NCBI GenBank assembly: GCA_965218625.1 | Contig: CBDCLG010000003.1 | Coordinates: 1 to 64,000, forward strand | Origin: Bin5 sp965218625 | GTDB taxonomy: Bacteria > Chloroflexota > Anaerolineae > Caldilineales > Caldilineaceae | Direction of reading: 5' to 3' | DNA: 64,000 nt | Shown: one piece after another, positions 24,957 through 34,720 of the stretch | Numbering within the stretch: the stretch's first letter is position 1 | Layout of the letters: every line of letters starts with the position of its first letter | Notes under the pieces: model-generated | What the model saw: only the letters and a program-made list of their open reading frames with translations | The model's database searches: none | Told to the model about the DNA's origin: nothing | Translations under genes and position numbers: made by a program

Positions 24957-27428
24957 ATGCTAGCAGCGTCTATTGGCCTCTTGCTCATCAGTGGGTCTGT
25001 CCTCTTTCTATTGCGGCCCGAAAGACGAAAGTGGGCCGGCTGGCTGTCCGCGTTGCCGCCACTGGCAATTACGGTCTGGCAGCTCTGGCGTGCCGGGCCA
25101 TACCTCCTCATGGAGGCCGACTCTTACGGCCGGACCGCAAAGGTCGCCTTCCACTTCGTGCACGTTGAACAGTACAGCTGGATCGAGTCCCTGGGGATGT
25201 CGCTCTTCTTTCGACTTGACGGCCTCTCGCTGCTGTTCGGACTGATCATCACCGGAGTCGGCGCCGCTGTCGCTCTGTATACCCATTACTATCTTGAGAA
25301 TGACAAACGCCAGGGTTACTTCTACCTTGCCCTGTTCTCATTCATGGCCTCCATGTTGGGGCTGGTCTGGGCCGACAATCTGCTGACCCTCTTCGTTTTC
25401 TGGGAAGGCACCAGCATCACGAGCTACCTGCTGATCGGCTACAAGCACGATTCGGCGGCCGCCCGCGGCGGCGCCCGCAACGCCTTTATCGTTACTGCGG
25501 GCGGGGGGCTCGCGCTGCTGGCGGGGCTGATCCTCCTGGGCCAGGAGAGCGGCAGCTACATGATCAGCGAAATTGTCAGTAGCCCGGGGCTGACCGAACT
25601 GCCGCTTTTTCCGGTAATCCTGGTCCTGATCCTGCTGGGCGCGTTCACCAAGTCGGCCCAGTTCCCCTTTCACTGGTGGTTGCCCGGCGCGATGGCGGCC
25701 CCGACGCCGGCCAGCGCCTATTTGCACTCGGCCACGATGGTCAAGGCAGGAATCTACCTGCTGGCCCGCTTGCATCCCGCCCTCAGCGACCATCCCCTCT
25801 GGCTGTGGTCGCTCCTCATTTTTGGCGGCATCACAATGCTCCTCGGCTCGGTCGTAGCCATCCGGCTCTGGGACATGAAAGCGTTGCTTGCCTACGCGAC
25901 GATCAGCCAGCTTGGCGTCCTCACCACGCTCCTGGCCTTCCGAACTGAAGCCGCAATGCTGGCCGTTGTCGTCGGCATTCTGGCCCACGCGCTCTATAAG
26001 GGGCCTCTCTTCCTCGTGGCAGGCATTGTCGACCATGCCACGGGAACAAGGAGCCTGGGGCGGCTGGCCGGGCTGCGGCATAGTTTGCCGGTAACGACCG
26101 CGATCGCGGTCCTGGCCGGCGTCTCGATGGCCGGCCTCCCTCCACTGTTCGGCTTTGTTGCCAAGGAACTGCTCCTGGAAAGCTTTCTTGGCGCGGCGGA
26201 ACACGGTGAATTGGCAGGATGGGTCGCGCTGGGCGCAGCCGCAGTTGCAGGTGCGTTTTTCGTCGCCTACAGCTTGACTTTTCTATGGGATGCCTTCCTT
26301 CGACCTGTCGCGAATGGTGATTCTCCCGAACTGACGCCGGACGCGCCGCATCATAGGGCCCCGACACCCGTCCATCACGCGCCGGCGGCGCCGTTTGTCG
26401 CCGCGCCGCTCATTCTGGTCGTCTGCGGGACGATGGCGCCGTTTCTACTCGGCCCGCTCTCGGGCTTTTTCATGTTGCCGGCCGAGTCGATTGTCGGGGG
26501 TCCGATCGACAAGCACGTTACGCTCTGGCACGGTTTCACACCCGCACTCTTCACCAGCGTGCTCGCCATCGCCGCCGGGATCATCCTCTTCCTCAATCGA
26601 CACCTGTTGCGCCGGATTCTGCTCAGCTTGCCCAGGCGGATGCGCGGCGTCCTGCTGTTTCAGCATGCGCTGAACGGCATCTACACGCTTGCTCAGATCA
26701 CGGCCCGGTTGTCGCAAGGATATACGCTGGCCACACAGTCGGCCTTTGTTTTGCTCGCTGCCTTTGTCCCCGTAGCAGCGGCCTTGCGCCACATACGCCT
26801 GAACGACCTCATGCCGGAGACAGGTGTGCTCGCCGGCTCACCGGAAACGATCCTGTTCTTGATGACCATCGTGTCCGCCTACGTTACAGTTCGTGTGCGG
26901 ACCCGGCTGGGCGCCATCATCAGCCTCGGCGTCGTCGGTGTATCTGTCACCCTGTTCTACATCTTTTTCAGCGCGCCCGACCTCGCGCTTACCCAGCTAT
27001 TGATAGAGGTGTTGACCGTTGTTCTGCTGGTCCTGGTTTTCACGAAGCTGCCGCCGGATACTCGACCGCCGATGCAGCGCCTGAAGCAGGTGCGAAACGT
27101 GTTTGTGGCACTCGCCGCCGGGGCCTTCGGCTTCTTGCTCGTGCTGTTCAACAGCAGCGTCGTCATGCAGGCCGGTCAGACAATAGGCAGTTACTTTTTG
27201 CACAACGCCGTTCCCGGCGGCCACGGCGCCAATGTCGTAAACGTGATTCTTGTCGATTTCCGTGCCTTCGATACGATGGGCGAAATCACTGTCCTCGCGA
27301 TCGCCGCTCTTGGGGGATATGCACTCCTGCATGCGCCGCGCGTGCGGCTGCCGGATACATCCGATCCGGCGCAAGATACGGCAGCAAAACAGGTGGGCCC
27401 CCGAGGAGCCTTTGAGGATAGCTCCTGA
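24957..27428 (+). CDS. mrpA: Mrp cation/proton antiporter subunit A
   Basis: 823 residues, the large subunit of the multi-gene Na+/H+ (or K+/H+) antiporter in the inner membrane. The N-terminal part is NuoL/ND5-like: LFVFWEGTSITSYLLIGYKHD (about 142-162), KSAQFPFHWWLPGAMAAPTPASAYLHSATMVKAGIYLL near 225-262 (proton-channel motif with Lys and His), and ALYKGPLFLVAG near 345. The C-terminal 180 residues hold the MbhD-like segment APDLALTQLLIEVLTVVLLVLVF and the MbhE-like NVILVDFRAFDTMGEITVLAIAALG, both normal for MrpA. First gene of the mrpABCDEFG operon. The start is not strongly marked: AAAAGGAA abuts the ATG. Confidence 0.95.
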   Translation: MLAASIGLLLISGSVLFLLRPERRKWAGWLSALPPLAITVWQLWRAGPYLLMEADSYGRTAKVAFHFVHVEQYSWIESLGMSLFFRLDGLSLLFGLIITGVGAAVALYTHYYLENDKRQGYFYLALFSFMASMLGLVWADNLLTLFVFWEGTSITSYLLIGYKHDSAAARGGARNAFIVTAGGGLALLAGLILLGQESGSYMISEIVSSPGLTELPLFPVILVLILLGAFTKSAQFPFHWWLPGAMAAPTPASAYLHSATMVKAGIYLLARLHPALSDHPLWLWSLLIFGGITMLLGSVVAIRLWDMKALLAYATISQLGVLTTLLAFRTEAAMLAVVVGILAHALYKGPLFLVAGIVDHATGTRSLGRLAGLRHSLPVTTAIAVLAGVSMAGLPPLFGFVAKELLLESFLGAAEHGELAGWVALGAAAVAGAFFVAYSLTFLWDAFLRPVANGDSPELTPDAPHHRAPTPVHHAPAAPFVAAPLILVVCGTMAPFLLGPLSGFFMLPAESIVGGPIDKHVTLWHGFTPALFTSVLAIAAGIILFLNRHLLRRILLSLPRRMRGVLLFQHALNGIYTLAQITARLSQGYTLATQSAFVLLAAFVPVAAALRHIRLNDLMPETGVLAGSPETILFLMTIVSAYVTVRVRTRLGAIISLGVVGVSVTLFYIFFSAPDLALTQLLIEVLTVVLLVLVFTKLPPDTRPPMQRLKQVRNVFVALAAGAFGFLLVLFNSSVVMQAGQTIGSYFLHNAVPGGHGANVVNVILVDFRAFDTMGEITVLAIAALGGYALLHAPRVRLPDTSDPAQDTAAKQVGPRGAFEDSS

Positions 27429-27506
27429 TGGCGATGGGTCAACTGAGCTTGTATCCATCAGATTCCTATAAAAGAATGAAGTCTCAAAAGTGCACAACGG
27501 ATCGAT

Positions 27507-28028
27507 ATGCCTGAACTCTACCTGCGCCTGTTGAACCGAATCCTGACGCCCGTGCTGCTGTTGCTGGCACTCTTCCTGCTCGTGCGCGGCCACAACTTGC
27601 CCGGCGGGGGTTTCATCGCCGGCCTGATGGCGGCCGCGGCCTTTGAGCTGCAGATTCTCAGCCGGGGGCACCAGAGAGTGCGACGCGCCATCGGACCGTA
27701 TCTGAATAGCGGTATCGGATTGGGTCTGGCCGTTGCCATCTGTTCCGGTATCTTCGGTTTGATTGACGGTCACTTTTTCCAGGGTAAATGGTTTGACGTG
27801 AATGTTCCCCTTTTGGGCCACGTGGAATTCGGAAGTCCGATTCTCTTTGACTTGGGCGTTTTTCTCGTGGTCGTAAGTTTTGCAACTTCCTATCTACTCG
27901 GCCTCAGCCAGGTTTCCGACCGCGCAACGCTTCACATTGGGGATGCGGGCGCGCCGCTGTCGCCGGAGGACGCCGGGCCCGATCTGACCGTCGAAACTGA
28001 CCCATCAAGCAAAGAGCCGGTGTCATGA
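27507..28028 (+). CDS. mrpB: Mrp antiporter subunit B
   Basis: 173 residues, four membrane spans. Seen: NRILTPVLLLLALFLLVRGHNLPGGGFIAGLMAAAAF (residues 10-46), the family hallmark GHNxPGGGFxxGL. The C-terminal ~35 residues are hydrophilic and acidic. Its last bases overlap the mrpC ATG (ATGA), so translation is coupled. It lies about 80 bases after mrpA. Confidence 0.95.
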   Translation: MPELYLRLLNRILTPVLLLLALFLLVRGHNLPGGGFIAGLMAAAAFELQILSRGHQRVRRAIGPYLNSGIGLGLAVAICSGIFGLIDGHFFQGKWFDVNVPLLGHVEFGSPILFDLGVFLVVVSFATSYLLGLSQVSDRATLHIGDAGAPLSPEDAGPDLTVETDPSSKEPVS

Positions 28029-28564
28029 TCGTATTGCTTCTAGCACTTGCAGTGGGGAGCCTGTTCGCATCAGGCACATATTTGATTATGCGAAGAGGCC
28101 AGATAAAGCTCATCCTCGGTCTCGCTCTGTTGAGCCACGGTGTCAACCTGTTGCTCTTCGGCTCCGGCAGGCTCACCGAGGGCCGCCCTCCCATCTTCCT
28201 GGACAAGAAGGAGTACGCCGAAACGCTGAAGTGGGCGCTGCCGGCTGACCCGCTGCCCCAGGCCCTGATCCTGACAGCAATCGTAATCAGCTTCGGCATC
28301 ACCGCGTTTGTCATCGTCCTGGTCAACCGGCGACATACCGTCACCGCTACCGACGTCGTACATGGCGAGTTTGTGCCTCTGCTGCGCGAAGGAGACCCGT
28401 TCGACTTTACCGAGCACGCCGAAGGCTACCAGCACGACTGGCTGGCATACGAGATTGACGAAGTCTACGACAGCGACGATCTGTTGACCGGTCTGCCCCA
28501 AAGACAGTCTTCCGAAGAGGACGAGTCCGCGGCCATGGAAGAGGACAGCTACCGATGGCCCTGA
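28025..28564 (+). CDS. mrpC: Mrp antiporter subunit C, with a long acidic tail
   Basis: 179 residues. The first ~110 match the NuoK-like MrpC: YLIMRRGQIKLILGLALLSHGVNLLLF near 19-45 and PLPQALILTAIVISFGITAFVIVLV near 78-102. The remaining ~65 residues are an acidic hydrophilic tail (EIDEVYDSDD, EEDESAAMEEDS) not usual for MrpC, which is normally about 113 residues. Overlaps mrpB by the ATGA stop/start and mrpD by 10 bases, so the order B-C-D is tightly coupled. Confidence 0.95.
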   Translation: MIVLLLALAVGSLFASGTYLIMRRGQIKLILGLALLSHGVNLLLFGSGRLTEGRPPIFLDKKEYAETLKWALPADPLPQALILTAIVISFGITAFVIVLVNRRHTVTATDVVHGEFVPLLREGDPFDFTEHAEGYQHDWLAYEIDEVYDSDDLLTGLPQRQSSEEDESAAMEEDSYRWP

Positions 28565-30213
28565 GCGCCAATCTGCTGGCGGTACCGGTTGCCGCGCCAT
28601 TGCTGACTGCTGCCCTCATCTTGCTCCTGGCCCGATGGGGTGGGCGCCGGCTGATACGACAGCAGATCGCCCTGACCACTTTGGCCCTTTGTCTCAATCT
28701 CGGCGTCGCGTTTCTCCTCTTTCGAGCGACCGCTGGGCAAGGTCAGAGGTTCGTCCTGCAGATGGGGGCGTGGACCGCGCCTTTCGGCATCACCGTATAC
28801 TGCGACGGTCTATCGGCCACGCTCCTGCTGTTGACCGCGCTTGTTTCGATCGCCGTCTACCCGTTTGCGGTCGCAACCATCGACTATCACAGGGAGAGAA
28901 TGGGCTTTCATCCCCTCTATCTCTTCCTCCTGATGGGCGTTAACGGCGCCTTCCTCGCCGGCGACCTCTTCAATCTTTACGTCTTTTTCGAGGTCCTTCT
29001 GATGGCGAGCTTCGTCCTCCTGACGGTAGGCGCGCAGCCGGCCCAGACCAACAGCGGCATCCGCTATGTCGTCCTGAACCTGCTGGCGTCAACCGTCTTC
29101 CTGGTCGCGGCCGGCGTCGCCTACGGCGCCTTGGGTACACTGAACATGGCCCAAATTGCGGAACGCCTTTCTCTTGCTTCACCAGCAGTTCACACGCTGC
29201 TCGCCGGGCTGCTGCTGGTCGCGTTCGGCAGCAAGGCCGCCATCTTTCCCCTCTTCTTCTGGTTGCCGGCCAGCTATCATACGCCGCCGCCGGCCGTTAC
29301 AGCCCTCTTTGGCGGCCTGCTCACCAAGGTGGGCGTCTATACCCTGTTCCGCAGCTTTACACTCTTCTTCCCAGACCTGCTGGTCGACTGGCGGCAGACG
29401 TTGCTGACGATTGCAGGCGCGACGATGCTGGTCGGCGCGCTCGGCGCGCTGGCTCAGCCGAGCATCCGCCGCCTGCTCAGCTTCCACATCATCAGCCATG
29501 TCGGCTTCATGCTGATGGGCCTGGCGGTCGCCTTCAGCGGCAACAGGCTCGCAATCGGTTTCGGGCTGGGTGCGGCCGTACTCTATCTGTGCCATCATAT
29601 GATTGTCAAGACCGCTCTCATCATGGCGGGCGGCGCCGTCGAGCTCCACATGGGGAGCGACCGGCTGGCATCAATCGGCGGGCTCGTGTCCAGGCAGCCG
29701 TACCTTGCTTTCTTCTTTTTCCTGGCCGCCATCTCTCTCGCCGGTGTCCCGCCTTTCAGCGGATTTGTCAGCAAACTGAGCCTGTTGCAGATCACACTCG
29801 ACGGGCGGCACTGGCTCGTTTCGGGCGTAAGCGTTTTTGCCAGCCTGCTTACGATGATCAACATGATGCGCCTCTGGCGCGAGTCATTCTGGGGCGAGTA
29901 CAAGCGGCCCAGCAGGGTCCCGTCGCGCATTTTGCAGAGCAGCACGCGACAACGACTGATGCTGACGCCCATCGCCGCGCTCGTACTTCTCAGCCTGGGT
30001 CTAGGCGTCTTTGGCGAGCCGGCGTTCCGCCTCTCGATGCGGGTCGCGCTGCAGGCGCTCGACCGTGAGGCCTACATTGAAGCTGTTTCGCCAGCGGAAG
30101 GCTTCTCAGGGCCCCTGCCCTTGCGGGCCTCCCCCCGTTCCGGCGTCGGGCCGTTCCCGCAAGGGGCTGATCCGCTTGACGGCGTCGGTCTTGTCATGGT
30201 TCCGTCGCGCTGA
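28555..30213 (+). CDS. mrpD: Mrp antiporter subunit D
   Basis: 552 residues, NuoM/N-like proton-channel subunit with about 14 membrane spans. Seen: GDLFNLYVFFEVLLMASFVLL near 140-160 (conserved Glu), SKAAIFPLFFWLPASYHTPPPAVTALFGGLLTKVGVY near 225-262 (Lys and His/Pro motif), and GVPPFSGFVSKLSLLQ near 398-413. The C-terminal ~55 residues after FRLSMRVALQ are polar and Gly/Pro-rich. Overlaps mrpC by 10 bases; mrpE follows after about 80 bases. Confidence 0.95.
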   Translation: MALSANLLAVPVAAPLLTAALILLLARWGGRRLIRQQIALTTLALCLNLGVAFLLFRATAGQGQRFVLQMGAWTAPFGITVYCDGLSATLLLLTALVSIAVYPFAVATIDYHRERMGFHPLYLFLLMGVNGAFLAGDLFNLYVFFEVLLMASFVLLTVGAQPAQTNSGIRYVVLNLLASTVFLVAAGVAYGALGTLNMAQIAERLSLASPAVHTLLAGLLLVAFGSKAAIFPLFFWLPASYHTPPPAVTALFGGLLTKVGVYTLFRSFTLFFPDLLVDWRQTLLTIAGATMLVGALGALAQPSIRRLLSFHIISHVGFMLMGLAVAFSGNRLAIGFGLGAAVLYLCHHMIVKTALIMAGGAVELHMGSDRLASIGGLVSRQPYLAFFFFLAAISLAGVPPFSGFVSKLSLLQITLDGRHWLVSGVSVFASLLTMINMMRLWRESFWGEYKRPSRVPSRILQSSTRQRLMLTPIAALVLLSLGLGVFGEPAFRLSMRVALQALDREAYIEAVSPAEGFSGPLPLRASPRSGVGPFPQGADPLDGVGLVMVPSR

Positions 30214-30294
30214 CAGAGCCTGAAATTCGGGCGTGAGCTGCTCGAACAGCTAAGCGGCTCCGACCACTGCGTTCCCGGAGACTACAGCGAACCA

Positions 30295-30939
30295 ATGCAA
30301 CGACTCCTTGTAATGAATCTCTTTATTTCGCTACTGTGGCCCATCCTCAACGGGGACTACACGCTGGGCGCGCTCTTCATCGGCTTTCTTTGCGGCTTCG
30401 TCCTGATTTCGATCGTACAGCGCAAGTACGGGCACTACGCATTGCTTGCCGCCAGGTTCACCGTCAACGTGCTGTATGCAATCCTGGTGAGCAACCTGCG
30501 CCTGGCTGCCATCGTAGTCTCAAAGACAGTTGGCGCCGGGTCAGACCTGCGCCCGGGCATTGTCGCCGTTCCACTGACCCTGACCAACCCTTTCGACATT
30601 ACGATCCTGGCGACGGTAATCACACTTACACCGGGCACGCTAAGCGTCGACCTGGGCGAGGACGTCTGCGGCAAGCTCTGGCCCTATGGAGAGTCTGAAG
30701 AAGGGATGATCGGCCAGGAAGCTGCCTCAGGGAGTGACAACGAGACTGAATCGGATGCCGACAGTTCGAAGCCAACACAGATCGCGTCAGGCCGCGACCG
30801 CGGCGCGGCCGCGTTGCTTGTCCATGCCATCGACGTTGCCAGCCCGGACGGGTTCCGCGCTGAAATCAAAGAGAAATTTGAGCTCCCGCTCCTCGAATTG
30901 CGCCGCATCCTAGTCGAGCTCGACGTCGCAGACAAGTAG
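30295..30939 (+). CDS. mrpE: Mrp antiporter subunit E, with an acidic insertion
   Basis: 214 residues against about 160 in most MrpE. The N-terminal 125 residues match the family: two or three spans then AIVVSKTVGAGSDLRPGIVAVPLTL and DITILATVITLTPGTLSVDL. The C-terminal LLVHAIDV is also conserved. Between them lies an extra ~45-residue Ser/Glu/Asp stretch (ASGSDNETESDADSS). Small and single-copy in the operon. Confidence 0.92.
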   Translation: MQRLLVMNLFISLLWPILNGDYTLGALFIGFLCGFVLISIVQRKYGHYALLAARFTVNVLYAILVSNLRLAAIVVSKTVGAGSDLRPGIVAVPLTLTNPFDITILATVITLTPGTLSVDLGEDVCGKLWPYGESEEGMIGQEAASGSDNETESDADSSKPTQIASGRDRGAAALLVHAIDVASPDGFRAEIKEKFELPLLELRRILVELDVADK

Positions 30940-30954
30940 TGCTGGAGGTCCCAG

Positions 30955-31266
30955 GTGAGCAACGAAATCTTCGAATTGAGTTTGCGGGTGCTGATGTCAC
31001 TTCTTTCCGTCTCCTTGTTGCTCTGCTTTGGTCGGCTATTGCGTGGACCTAACCTGCCCAATCGGACAGTCGCCTTCGACCTGATTTCAATTCACGCGGT
31101 CGGTATCTTTGTCCTGTTCGCCGTCATCAGCGGTTCCTTTGTTCTCCTTGAAGGGGCCATCATCACAGCCGTTCTGGGGTTTCTGGGTACGATGATGTTT
31201 GCCCGCGCCCTGGAACGCTTTCCCCACGCCAGGTGGCTGGAACGCCAGCCCCAAGAGGACGAGTAG
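30955..31266 (+). CDS. mrpF: Mrp antiporter subunit F
   Basis: 103 residues, three membrane spans, with RGPNLPNRTVAFDLISIHAVG near 36-56, the MrpF signature (family GPTxxDRVxALD). GTG start at 30955: GGAGG at 30944-30948 gives 6-base spacing, and there is no better ATG. It starts 15 bases after mrpE stops. Confidence 0.93.
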   Translation: MSNEIFELSLRVLMSLLSVSLLLCFGRLLRGPNLPNRTVAFDLISIHAVGIFVLFAVISGSFVLLEGAIITAVLGFLGTMMFARALERFPHARWLERQPQEDE

Positions 31267-31295
31267 AAAGACGCAACGCCGGGAGAGAACGTCTG

Positions 31296-31688
31296 ATGGA
31301 CCCGATGACCAGAAACCTGATCGTATTCATTCTTGCCGCCGTCGGTACGCTCTTTCTGCTTGTCAGCGCACTAGGAATTTTGCGGCTGCCGGACGTCTTC
31401 AGCCGAATGCACGCGGCCGGCGTCGCCGCAACTCTCGGCATCAGCTGCCTGCTGCTGGGAACCGGCGTACACTTCCTCGAAGACGGCCAGATGTTCCGCA
31501 TGATCGCGCTGATAATTCTCTTCTTTGTGACTCAGCCCATCGCTACGACTACCATGGCCAGGGCCGCCTATCGGACCGGCGCCGCAGACCAGTTCATGCT
31601 CGAACATGACGACCTCGCCGCGCTGTCCGTCGCCACAAACCAGAACGGACCGACAGCAGAGGAACTGGCCCTCGAGGCCGAAGGGTAG
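31296..31688 (+). CDS. mrpG: Mrp antiporter subunit G
   Basis: 130 residues from the ATG at 31296, chosen over an upstream start because GGGAG lies 10 bases before it and the upstream extension overlaps mrpF. Three spans; seen ALGILRLPDVFSRMHAAGVAATLG near 25-48, the MrpG hallmark LGxxRLPDxxxRMHAA, and FVTQPIATTTMARAAY near 79-94. C-terminal acidic tail. Last antiporter gene in the operon. Confidence 0.95.
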   Translation: MDPMTRNLIVFILAAVGTLFLLVSALGILRLPDVFSRMHAAGVAATLGISCLLLGTGVHFLEDGQMFRMIALIILFFVTQPIATTTMARAAYRTGAADQFMLEHDDLAALSVATNQNGPTAEELALEAEG

Positions 31689-31706
31689 AAAGGGACCGGG
31701 CCCGCG

Positions 31707-33245
31707 ATGCGTGATTCGGCGACCGACTTGATCCTGGTGATCGACCTGGGCAGCTCCTCGGTGCGGGCGTCAGCCTACCGTACGGACGGCGAGCGTCTCG
31801 ACGATGCTTCCGAGTCCCGGTCGACGCAACAGGACGCCGACGGTACGTTCGATCCCCATGCGCTCGTGCACTTGACCGAAGAGGTGGTCGGCGGATGCCT
31901 TTCCCGGCTGAGGCGCCGGCGGCGCGAATACCGCTTCATCGGGGTGGCCTGGACCAGTTTCGCGATGAGCTTGCTCGGCGTGGATCGCGACGGCCTGCCG
32001 GTCACGCCCGTTTACACCTACGCCGATGCGCGCAGCGGCCCCTATGCCGACGCGCTGCGGCAAGAGCTCGAAACAGAAGGCGCCTTGGCTGACACCTGTA
32101 AGCGAACGGGCACGCCGGTCCACACAGCCTACGCGCCGCCGCAGCTGTTGCGCCTGGCTGCCGAAGAGCCGGACCGCCTCGCGCAGGTCGCCTGCTGGCA
32201 GACGATCGCTTCCCACCTCCTGGGCCGCTGGCAAGGGCGCGCACGCGCGCCGATCAGCAGCAGCGAAGCGGGCTGGACGGGTCTACTCGACCGCGGCGCC
32301 CTCTCATGGGATGGGGAACTTGTGCAGAGAGTCGGCATTGACCGCGCCCAGCTGCCACCGGTCAAGGACTATGCGAATACATTCGCCGGCCTGGTCGAAC
32401 CCTGGGCCTCGCGCTGGACCGAACTGGCGCAGACGCCATTCTTCCTCGCAGTCGGTGACGGGGCGGGGGCCAACCTGGGCAGCGGTTGCGAAGACAACCG
32501 CCGCATCGCGTTGACGATCGGCACGACCGGCGCAATGCGAGTCGTAATTTCTGCCGGTAAGGAACCCTCAAGCGCTGCTTTGGCGAGAGTTCAAGCGCCG
32601 GCAATCCCTGATGGACTTTGGAGCTATCCGATCGACAGCAGCCGCTGGCTTGTCGGCGGCTCCCTCACCGACGGTGGCTCGCTATACTCCTGGCTACACG
32701 AAATGCTGGCCATAGAGGATTCGAGCGAACTCCTGGCCGAGGCCGCGCGGCTGGAGCCCGACGGGCACGGGCTCACCATCCTGCCTTTTCTGCGCGGCGA
32801 GCGCGCGCCCGGCTGGGCCACGAACGCCACCCTCACCATCAGCGGCATGACGCCGGCGACAACGCCGGTCCACATCCAACGCGCCGCGCTTGAGGCCGTC
32901 GCCTTCCGCTTCCGCCTGATCTTCGACCGGCTGCGGCCGCACCTTGCGCCTGACAGCGAAATCGTGGCAAGCGGCGGCGCGCTGCACGAGAACCCTCTGT
33001 GGCGCCAGATTCTGGCGGATGTCTTGCAGACACCGGTGCGTCTCGTCAACGTTGATGAGGCGACCAGTCGCGGCGCGGCACTCCTGGCCCTGCAGGCGCT
33101 CGGACTGCCCCAGCCGCCGGCGCCGCCAACGGTCCAAAGCGCAACGCCCGATCGCGAAGCGGGTCCTCTGTATGAACGTGCGCTGGCGCGGCAGGAACGT
33201 TTGTACGGGCAGGTAATCGGTCCTGCCCGGGCACCGACGGACTGA
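31707..33245 (+). CDS. FGGY family carbohydrate kinase (gluconokinase-like)
   Basis: 512 residues. FGGY kinases phosphorylate sugars or sugar acids with ATP; the overall layout is closest to the gluconokinase group. Seen: phosphate-1 loop VIDLGSSSVRASAY (about 12-25), GVAWTSFAMSLLGVD (about 79-93), phosphate-2 region LTIGTTGAMR (about 271-280), a Gly-rich WLVGGSLTDGGSLYSWL (about 315-331), and VASGGALHENPLWRQILADVL (about 422-442), the adenosine-binding segment. The ATG lies only 18 bases after mrpG's stop, so it is likely transcribed with the Mrp operon although functionally unrelated. Substrate not determined. Confidence 0.88.
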   Translation: MRDSATDLILVIDLGSSSVRASAYRTDGERLDDASESRSTQQDADGTFDPHALVHLTEEVVGGCLSRLRRRRREYRFIGVAWTSFAMSLLGVDRDGLPVTPVYTYADARSGPYADALRQELETEGALADTCKRTGTPVHTAYAPPQLLRLAAEEPDRLAQVACWQTIASHLLGRWQGRARAPISSSEAGWTGLLDRGALSWDGELVQRVGIDRAQLPPVKDYANTFAGLVEPWASRWTELAQTPFFLAVGDGAGANLGSGCEDNRRIALTIGTTGAMRVVISAGKEPSSAALARVQAPAIPDGLWSYPIDSSRWLVGGSLTDGGSLYSWLHEMLAIEDSSELLAEAARLEPDGHGLTILPFLRGERAPGWATNATLTISGMTPATTPVHIQRAALEAVAFRFRLIFDRLRPHLAPDSEIVASGGALHENPLWRQILADVLQTPVRLVNVDEATSRGAALLALQALGLPQPPAPPTVQSATPDREAGPLYERALARQERLYGQVIGPARAPTD

Positions 33246-33355
33246 CCTCCTGCCGCAAAGCGGCTGCCCGGAAGGGTCGAATCAGCAGGGACCGCAGACC
33301 GGCGGGCCTTTCATTCCCCGGCAAAACGTCCAGGCAGAATGCTATTTGCGATGTG

Positions 33356-34582
33356 TCAGTCGCCGGCGGCGCGCGGGATAGGTCGAATGTGCGCAGAGGA
33401 AACGCTTTTGCGCCAGATGTAGAGCGCGACAAGGACCAGTGCCGCGTATACCAGGGCAGTAATTCCAAAAACGCCCTTCATACCAATCAGAGGATAGAGA
33501 GTCGCCCCGAGCAGCGGCGCAACCATGCGTCCGCCCGCATTCACGCTGTTGCTCAGGCCGAATGTCGCGCCGTGCGTGCCATGCGTCGTGCGCATGTTGA
33601 GCAGCGCACCGGTGGCCGGCATGATGGCGCCGGCGCTTATGCCGGTGAGGGCCTGCAGGAAGAGCAGCTGCCAGGCATGCACGACAAAGGCCTGCGGCAG
33701 ATAGACAAGTACGGCAATGACCGCGCCGGCGACCAGCACCTTTTCGCGGCCGACGCGGTCGCTCAGACGCCCGAGAAAGACCGCGCTGACCGAGCCGACG
33801 GCCGCCTTGGCGCCCATGCTCAGCCCCGTAAAGGCCGCCGCGCCCTCGCTCGTGGCCAGAAGGCCGACGAAGAAGAAGGCCATGACCGGCATCGTGACCG
33901 AACGGCCCAGGCTCTGGAGAAATGAGACCGAATAGAGCGACGGCATATCGGGCGCCCGCAGGAGCTTGCGATAGCCCTCCCAAAAATTGACCCGCTCCCG
34001 CTGCGGCGGCGGCTCAAATTCCTCCTGCACGAAGAGTATAACCGCCACGCCGGCCAGCGCCAGCGCCGCGCCTGTCAGCCAGAAGCTGGCCCGGTAGCCA
34101 AACGCCTCGCTCACGAGGCCGCCGATCAGAGGCCCGACGGCAACGCCCACCCACGTTCCCGTCTGAATCAGGCCGAGTGACTCACCGGACTTCTCTTTCG
34201 GCACCATTGCGGCCACCAGCGCGCTCGTCGCCGAAACCACGCCGGTCAACAACCCCTGGACCGTGCGGATCAGTACCAGTTGTTCCGCATTTTGGGCCAG
34301 GCCCATCAGCACGACCATCAGTGCGCCGCCAATCGTGGCCCGGACCAGCATCGGCTTGCGGCCGTACCGATCGGCGATACTCCCCCACAACGGGGAGGAC
34401 AACATCATGGTTACGCCCTGGGATGAGAAGACCAGGCCAGACCAGAAGGCGACGGAGCCGCGCGTGGCTACGCCCAGCTCTTCCACGTAGAGGGGCAGAA
34501 AGGGAAAGACGAGGCTGAACCCGGCCACCGAGAGGACCTGCACGGCAAACAACAGATATAGATTTCGCCGCCACTTCGCCAT
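33356..34582 (-). CDS. MFS transporter (DHA1/multidrug efflux type)
   Basis: 408 residues, 12 membrane spans. The loop 2-3 motif GSIADRYGRKPMLVRATIGGALM (about 67-89) is the MFS signature, and it recurs weakly in the second half as GRLSDRVGREKVLVAGAVI. Motif C of antiporters is present as WVGVAVGPLIGGLV (about 144-157), so it is a drug or metabolite efflux pump by family. I chose the ATG at 34582; a GTG four codons upstream is possible but has no ribosome site. It stands alone between the kinase and the repeat cluster, convergent with the kinase. Confidence 0.92.
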   Translation of the reverse strand: MAKWRRNLYLLFAVQVLSVAGFSLVFPFLPLYVEELGVATRGSVAFWSGLVFSSQGVTMMLSSPLWGSIADRYGRKPMLVRATIGGALMVVLMGLAQNAEQLVLIRTVQGLLTGVVSATSALVAAMVPKEKSGESLGLIQTGTWVGVAVGPLIGGLVSEAFGYRASFWLTGAALALAGVAVILFVQEEFEPPPQRERVNFWEGYRKLLRAPDMPSLYSVSFLQSLGRSVTMPVMAFFFVGLLATSEGAAAFTGLSMGAKAAVGSVSAVFLGRLSDRVGREKVLVAGAVIAVLVYLPQAFVVHAWQLLFLQALTGISAGAIMPATGALLNMRTTHGTHGATFGLSNSVNAGGRMVAPLLGATLYPLIGMKGVFGITALVYAALVLVALYIWRKSVSSAHIRPIPRAAGD

Positions 34583-34720
34583 GGGAAATCTCACGAGGCG
34601 TCAGATCCGGCCGGCCGAAAGGTCTTAGCTAAATCGCTTTTGTAAACCGCTTAAGGAAGATTGGGTTCCATTCTATCATGATGCGGTGGCGACCGCAAGT
34701 CAGCCGCGTGTACCCCTAGG

